37,112 nucleotides of DNA from Acidimicrobiales bacterium. GTDB lineage: Bacteria; Actinomycetota; Acidimicrobiia; Acidimicrobiales; SHLQ01. Both the position numbers and the translations under genes were made by a program. This document shows, one piece after another, positions 33,248 through 37,112 of this stretch. The DNA is taken from contig JAHDDK010000008.1 of assembly GCA_020629375.1 (NCBI GenBank), positions 25,545-62,656 on the forward strand, written 5' to 3'. Below the pieces are notes generated by a model. That model ran no database searches. It saw only the letters and a program-made list of their open reading frames with translations, and had not been told where the DNA came from. Every line of letters begins with the position of its first letter. The stretch's first letter is position 1.

Positions 33248-34018
33248 TCAGGCGAGCGCAATAGCTCCACGGATGAGCAGCGGCAATCCGGCAGCGATGA
33301 GCCCGACCGCGAGCAAGCTGAGGACGGTCCGCGGGGTGAGATCTCGAGCCTTGCTCGCTCCGAGCCGGCCACCGACGGCGGCGCCGACGAGGAGCATTGG
33401 GAGGTATCCCCATCGGGGGGTGCCGGCGAGCGAGTGCCCCGTTGCGGCTGCCAGTCCCGAGAGAGCACCAGTCGCCGTGGTGGTTGCTGCACTTCGATGG
33501 GCAGACAGTCGCTGCAGCCGCGAGAGCAGCGGCACCGTCACCAGTCCCGCCCCAACGCCGAGACCCCCGGAAAGCGTGCCGATCATCGATCCGGATACGA
33601 CGAGGCTGGCCCGATTCGGTGGAGCGGGCTCGCCAGAATCATCTCCAGGTGATCGAACAGCGACGACGAAGACGGCCAAGGCAACCAGCAGCAGCCCGAC
33701 GATCAGGTCGAAGCCCCGTTGCGGAATGCGGTCGGCCAACCACGCACCGGTTGCGAATGCCACCGGTACCGACCCGAGCACGAACCATTGGGCTGACGCC
33801 CACTCGACCATGCCCTGACGGGTGTACGTGAGCGCACCGGAGGCCTGGATGACGAATGTGGTCACGACGCTGGTACCGACGGCCACGGCACCGTCGAGAC
33901 CGAAGATCAGCGTGAGTCCGGCCACCATGAGGAAGCCACCGCCTGCGCCGATGATCGCCCCATACACACCGACGCCGAGCGCCAGTGCCAGGAGACCGAC
34001 GGCCGTCCACACCTCCAC
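33248..34018 (-). CDS. TauE/SafE family sulfite/anion permease-like membrane protein
   Basis: About 256 residues from GTG 34018. Roughly eight hydrophobic helices are present. The family hallmark GAIIGAGGGFLMV near the N-terminus recurs in the second half as GTLSGGLGVGAGLVTVPLL, the usual internal duplication of TauE/SafE proteins. The family exports or imports small sulfur-containing or organic anions, but the substrate cannot be told. The frame continues upstream to 34252, but that part overlaps the esterase gene and has an unlikely Arg-rich composition. The 47-base gap to the upstream gene makes co-transcription possible. Confidence 0.85.
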   Translation of the reverse strand: MEVWTAVGLLALALGVGVYGAIIGAGGGFLMVAGLTLIFGLDGAVAVGTSVVTTFVIQASGALTYTRQGMVEWASAQWFVLGSVPVAFATGAWLADRIPQRGFDLIVGLLLVALAVFVVAVRSPGDDSGEPAPPNRASLVVSGSMIGTLSGGLGVGAGLVTVPLLSRLQRLSAHRSAATTTATGALSGLAAATGHSLAGTPRWGYLPMLLVGAAVGGRLGASKARDLTPRTVLSLLAVGLIAAGLPLLIRGAIALA

Positions 34019-34065
34019 TGTGAGGGCAGCATATGCCCGATCAGCGAGGGCGAATCTTCGCCGAT

Positions 34066-36525
34066 CTATTCGCAGTCGACGTCGATCACGCTTCCGTTGA
34101 TTCGATGTCGGATCACGAAGCTGTGTCCGGTGGTCGTCGTGGCGTAGGTCGTACCCCCGGTGGTGGCGAGCCAACGGCCGTCGCGCCGCACCTGGTACGT
34201 GTCGGCACCGGGCACCGGGTCCCAGCGCAGCAGGCCATCGGAAGCGTCGCATCCCCCTGTCGGTTGACCGGCCTGACAGTCGATGTCGACTGTGGCCCCC
34301 GCCGAGCGATAGCGGATCACGAACTCATGTCCGGTAGTCGAAGTGGTGTACGTCGTATCGCTCGATGTAGCCAGCCAACGGCCGTCGCGCCGGACCTGAT
34401 ACGTGTCGACTCCGGCGACCGACTCCCACCGGAGTCCGGCGGCGTCGGCGACACATCCGATGACCGGGTCGGGCGGTTGGGCAGTGCCAATCGGTAGGCC
34501 GTCGAAGGCCGCAAGAGCTGCGCCCCAAGCGGTCGTGGGCCACGGGCTCGCAACGCCGAGGTATCGAACCGTCGAGTTCGGCGCTGGGGTTGACGCAAGG
34601 ACGAGGTCGACGGTGCCGGGTCCACCGATCACCTCGACCACGGCGGTGCCGTCGCTGATCGAGAACTCCGTCGTGCCACTCGGGAGAATGCGATCGACGG
34701 AGTCGAATCGGACTCGCACGACCGAGTCGGGACCCGTCTGCAGGTTGGCCTCAACCGCAACGGGGCTGTCGATGCCGGAGGGCACGCTGGCCCCGAGAAC
34801 ATCTCGTTCGGTCAACCGAGCGAGTTGCACGCCAAGCGCTCGATACCCGTCGGGGGTGTAGTGGCAGCCGTCATGATCCGGAAGGGCCACCGTGCTCACG
34901 AGGTCGACCTCGGCGCGGGCGAGAGAGATCTGTCGCTGAACCTCACGGACGTCGAGGTCGCCGTCCGGTACGTCGCGGGAGCGACAGCCGTTGTGGATTT
35001 GCACGAGGTGGATGCGTTCGAGCGATGGAAGGTCGGCGAGCCAGTCGTCGAACAGTGCATTCACCCCTTGCCGGTGAGGCTCGGGATTCAGGTGGTCAGA
35101 CTCGCCTTGATACCAGCCGATGACCATCGCCGATTGGTCGACGCCAGAGCGTTGGAGACGTTCGAGGAATCGTCCGTAGTTGGTTGCTGGATCAAGAGGG
35201 TCGGCAGCGTTTCGCTGGAAGAACGAGGCGGGTTTGCCGCCGTCGGCGCCGTTGATGACGGCGACGGGGACACCCGTTGTCCGCAACAGCTCGGCGCCGA
35301 GGGTCAGACCCCACTGGCCGACCTCGCCGACTCCGTATCCGTTGTCCGCGCCCGCCTCGGTCCAACTCATCGAGTCCGGAGCATGAGTCCGCGACGACGA
35401 GCCGAACGTCCGAATCCATGGTGATGCGAGCTCGGCCTCGGCCCCGATCCCGCCACCGAAGACTCGTGCGACCGCGTTCGACTGCCCCTGGACGAGGTAC
35501 ACATCGCCACCGGCGACGTCGGCCACCGTGTACACCCGCGCCCACGTGCCGTCGACGCGCGCTTCGATCATGGCCGTGTGGCTCCGTTGCCGGGCGGGCA
35601 CATCGATCGGAATGACGAAACTTCCATCGGGCGCAACGTCACGGACTCGGGATCGTTTGGTCGCCCCGTCGTAGAACGTGCTGGCGCGCACCTGATCCGC
35701 GTTCGGGGCGACGCCCTCGACGAAGGTTCGACCGGCTGTTGCACCGGGCTCTCGCGGAACGATGCCGCCGGTCTGAAGCGCTCCCGGGTCGGTGATGCTG
35801 CCAGCCGCCTCGGAGGCAAAAACCCGAAGGCGAGCCGAGGCGTACTGGTCGGCGTTCTGTTCGAACGTCCAGTCCGGATGCACCCCATCGTTGTTGCCGA
35901 TGCCGAGATCGTCGACGCCGGCAAACGCCCAGCGGTTGTAGGCAAAGACGGTGACCGGCGCTCCGGTCGCTGGGTCGGCGGCGTGGATCTGCATGGCGCC
36001 GTGGCGGAGTTGCCCATGAAGGTCGTCTGCGTCATAGACCTCGCCCGACGCGCCCGGAACACCCATCGTTTGGGCGGGTGTGTAGTTGTAGGGATAGAAC
36101 TCGATGGATCCCGAGAGGTCGTCGCCTGTGGGAACTCCAGCCACGTTCGCCACTACCGTGACGGCGATCCGGCCCTGAGCGTCAGACTCGTCGGTGACCG
36201 GCACACCGAGCAGAGCAGGGTTTTGGTCCGGGGCATCGAACGTTGCGGCTGCGAATGTCCCGTCGAGCTCGAGGCAGTACGTGACGCGACCGACGGTGGC
36301 GAGTTGGCCGCGACGATCGAGCGAGTAGGTCGGCTCGGTGTCGATGAGTTCGGCATCGGCGCCGATGTCGAGCCGCAGGACCTCGATCATCGTCGGTTCG
36401 GCCGCCTGCGCACACGAGGTGGCGGCTGAGGCAGCATCGGGCTCGTCGCTCGCCACGATCGTCACCACCGCTCCGAAGAGCAGTAGTGACGCAAGGGCAG
36501 ACCAACGGGCCGAACGAAAACGCAC
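34066..36525 (-). CDS. Secreted SGNH/sialate O-acetylesterase-like protein with duplicated C-terminal modules
   Basis: About 819 residues from GTG 36525 (GTG 36573 also in frame). A signal peptide ends near ASAATS; the N-terminal 300 residues are beta-rich and not recognised. The SASA/SGNH hydrolase core shows GGDVYLVQGQSNAVAR (nucleophile Ser block), INGADGG and MVIGWYQGESDHLNPE, plus a C-terminal DHDGCHYTPDGY with Asp/His typical of the catalytic dyad. It therefore probably removes acetyl groups from polysaccharides outside the cell. The C-terminus holds two similar modules of about 64 residues, each with WxxVxGxDTYQVRRDGRWLAT and bounded by Cys, likely fibronectin-like binding units. No C-terminal sorting signal is seen. 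Confidence 0.8.
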   Translation of the reverse strand: MRFRSARWSALASLLLFGAVVTIVASDEPDAASAATSCAQAAEPTMIEVLRLDIGADAELIDTEPTYSLDRRGQLATVGRVTYCLELDGTFAAATFDAPDQNPALLGVPVTDESDAQGRIAVTVVANVAGVPTGDDLSGSIEFYPYNYTPAQTMGVPGASGEVYDADDLHGQLRHGAMQIHAADPATGAPVTVFAYNRWAFAGVDDLGIGNNDGVHPDWTFEQNADQYASARLRVFASEAAGSITDPGALQTGGIVPREPGATAGRTFVEGVAPNADQVRASTFYDGATKRSRVRDVAPDGSFVIPIDVPARQRSHTAMIEARVDGTWARVYTVADVAGGDVYLVQGQSNAVARVFGGGIGAEAELASPWIRTFGSSSRTHAPDSMSWTEAGADNGYGVGEVGQWGLTLGAELLRTTGVPVAVINGADGGKPASFFQRNAADPLDPATNYGRFLERLQRSGVDQSAMVIGWYQGESDHLNPEPHRQGVNALFDDWLADLPSLERIHLVQIHNGCRSRDVPDGDLDVREVQRQISLARAEVDLVSTVALPDHDGCHYTPDGYRALGVQLARLTERDVLGASVPSGIDSPVAVEANLQTGPDSVVRVRFDSVDRILPSGTTEFSISDGTAVVEVIGGPGTVDLVLASTPAPNSTVRYLGVASPWPTTAWGAALAAFDGLPIGTAQPPDPVIGCVADAAGLRWESVAGVDTYQVRRDGRWLATSSDTTYTTSTTGHEFVIRYRSAGATVDIDCQAGQPTGGCDASDGLLRWDPVPGADTYQVRRDGRWLATTGGTTYATTTTGHSFVIRHRINGSVIDVDCE

Positions 36526-36594
36526 CCGTTCATTCTCGCCAATCACAATCCGCAACACCACAGGCCAAATCACTCACCCACTGTGGGTATGGGC

Positions 36595-36707
36595 TCGACG
36601 ACGGATCCCGCCGTGCGGCGAACGACGAGCACCGACCTCCGGCAATCCGCAGCGCGGGTCGAGGAGGCGAACCCCGCTGGGTTCGACGACGGATCCCGCC
36701 GTGCGGC
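36595..36707. repeat. Pair of 25-bp direct repeats in the intergenic region
   Basis: An identical 25-base sequence beginning TCGACGACGGATCCCGCC occurs at 36595-36619 and 36683-36707, 63 bases apart. Each copy includes the short palindrome GCCGTGCGGC. No coding role is seen; the pair lies between the 3' end of ahcY and the 5' end of the esterase gene. Confidence 0.85.
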
Positions 36708-36713
36708 AAAGAA

Positions 36714-37112
36714 TCAGTAGCGGTAGTGCTCGGGCTTGTAGGGGCCGTCGACAGGAATGCCGAGGTAGTCGGCCTGGTCCTTGCTCATCTCGGTGAGCTT
36801 GACGCCAAGCGCATCGAGGTGAAGTCGGGCGACCTTCTCGTCGAGGAGTTTGGGCAGCACGTTGACGCTCAGTCCCATCTCTTCGGCATTGCGGTGCAGC
36901 TCAATCTGGGCGAGGACCTGGTTGGTGAAGCTCGCCGACATCACGAAGCTCGGATGTCCGGTGGCGTTGCCGAGGTTCAGCAGGCGACCTTCGGAGAGGA
37001 TGATCACCGAGTGGCCGTCGGGGAAGACGTACTCGTCGACCTGCGGCTTGATATTGGTGCGCTGGACGTCGCTCATCTTCTCGAGGCCGGCCATGTCGAT
37101 CTCGTTGTCGAA
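36714..37112 (-). CDS. ahcY: Adenosylhomocysteinase (SAH hydrolase), 3' part; 5' end beyond window
   Basis: Only the C-terminal 132 residues or so are in the window; the frame enters from the right edge as [13 protein letters not shown] and ends at TAG/TAA-type stop near 36714 with the family-typical ending [10 protein letters not shown]. Conserved segments include [38 protein letters not shown] and [20 protein letters not shown]. The enzyme hydrolyses S-adenosylhomocysteine to adenosine and homocysteine in the methyl cycle and uses NAD; the NAD and catalytic residues lie outside the window. No riboswitch or promoter can be judged here. Confidence 0.95.
   Translation of the reverse strand, partial: FDNEIDMAGLEKMSDVQRTNIKPQVDEYVFPDGHSVIILSEGRLLNLGNATGHPSFVMSASFTNQVLAQIELHRNAEEMGLSVNVLPKLLDEKVARLHLDALGVKLTEMSKDQADYLGIPVDGPYKPEHYRY

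Noticed and set aside
32083..33492. Single 469-residue protein ending in ComF
   Set aside because: Only the part from ATG 32700 matches ComF; the upstream part is low-complexity and opposes a plus-strand ORF and terminator.

Overview
The window is high-GC, almost fully coding DNA with short intergenic gaps (none above about 300 bases). It most resembles an actinobacterium, and within that phylum probably the Acidimicrobiia (Ilumatobacter-like, free-living aquatic). This placement is inferred from the gene set: a mycothiol-type formaldehyde/nitrosothiol dehydrogenase, class E and class F sortases, DUF5317 and septum-formation-type proteins, several lipoproteins with Thr/Ser-rich linkers, and the secA-prfB-ftsE-ftsX block. 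No 16S or other decisive marker is present.

Layout. (1) 1-2248, minus: a ccmA-ccmB-ccmC cytochrome c maturation operon whose ccmC runs off the left edge through an in-frame 30-bp tandem repeat. (2) 2392-5715, plus: a class E sortase, a septum-formation-type lipoprotein, a DUF5317 membrane protein and a small membrane protein. (3) 5772-8334, plus: a TetR regulator, a short SelW/Rdx-type gene that reads through an in-frame TGA at a CxxU motif (a candidate selenoprotein with a SECIS-like hairpin), and an amidohydrolase. (4) 8309-14819: a GntR/FCD regulator divergent from a tightly overlapping glcB-glcD-glcE-glcF operon for glycolate/glyoxylate use, with a palindromic operator inside the glcB promoter. 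(5) 14809-18538: a YjdF-like membrane protein coupled to a cytochrome c/copper-monooxygenase-like lipoprotein, an SH3 lipoprotein and an unrecognised protein. (6) tRNA-Leu(TAA), a glycosidase-like lipoprotein and an HNH nuclease. (7) 20998-23348, minus: a cell-surface cluster of a DUF4397 protein, a class F sortase and an LALTG protein with calcium-type repeats. (8) 23458-25780, minus: an MscR-type dehydrogenase followed by an MFS transporter. (9) 25884-32700, minus: housekeeping genes comF, hpf, secA, prfB, ftsE and ftsX. (10) 32902-37112: a small membrane ORF with a strong terminator, a TauE/SafE permease, a secreted SGNH/sialate-esterase-like protein with duplicated C-terminal modules, and the 3' end of ahcY.

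How the genes fit together. The Ccm system would supply haem-loaded c-type cytochromes such as the CANCH lipoprotein at 15437-17065. Glycolate oxidase (GlcDEF) makes glyoxylate, which malate synthase G condenses with acetyl-CoA, probably under control of the adjacent GntR regulator. The sortases would process the wall-anchored proteins with LALTG and NTG-type tails. The most noteworthy element is the SelW-like gene at 6419-6688, which implies selenocysteine decoding in this organism.
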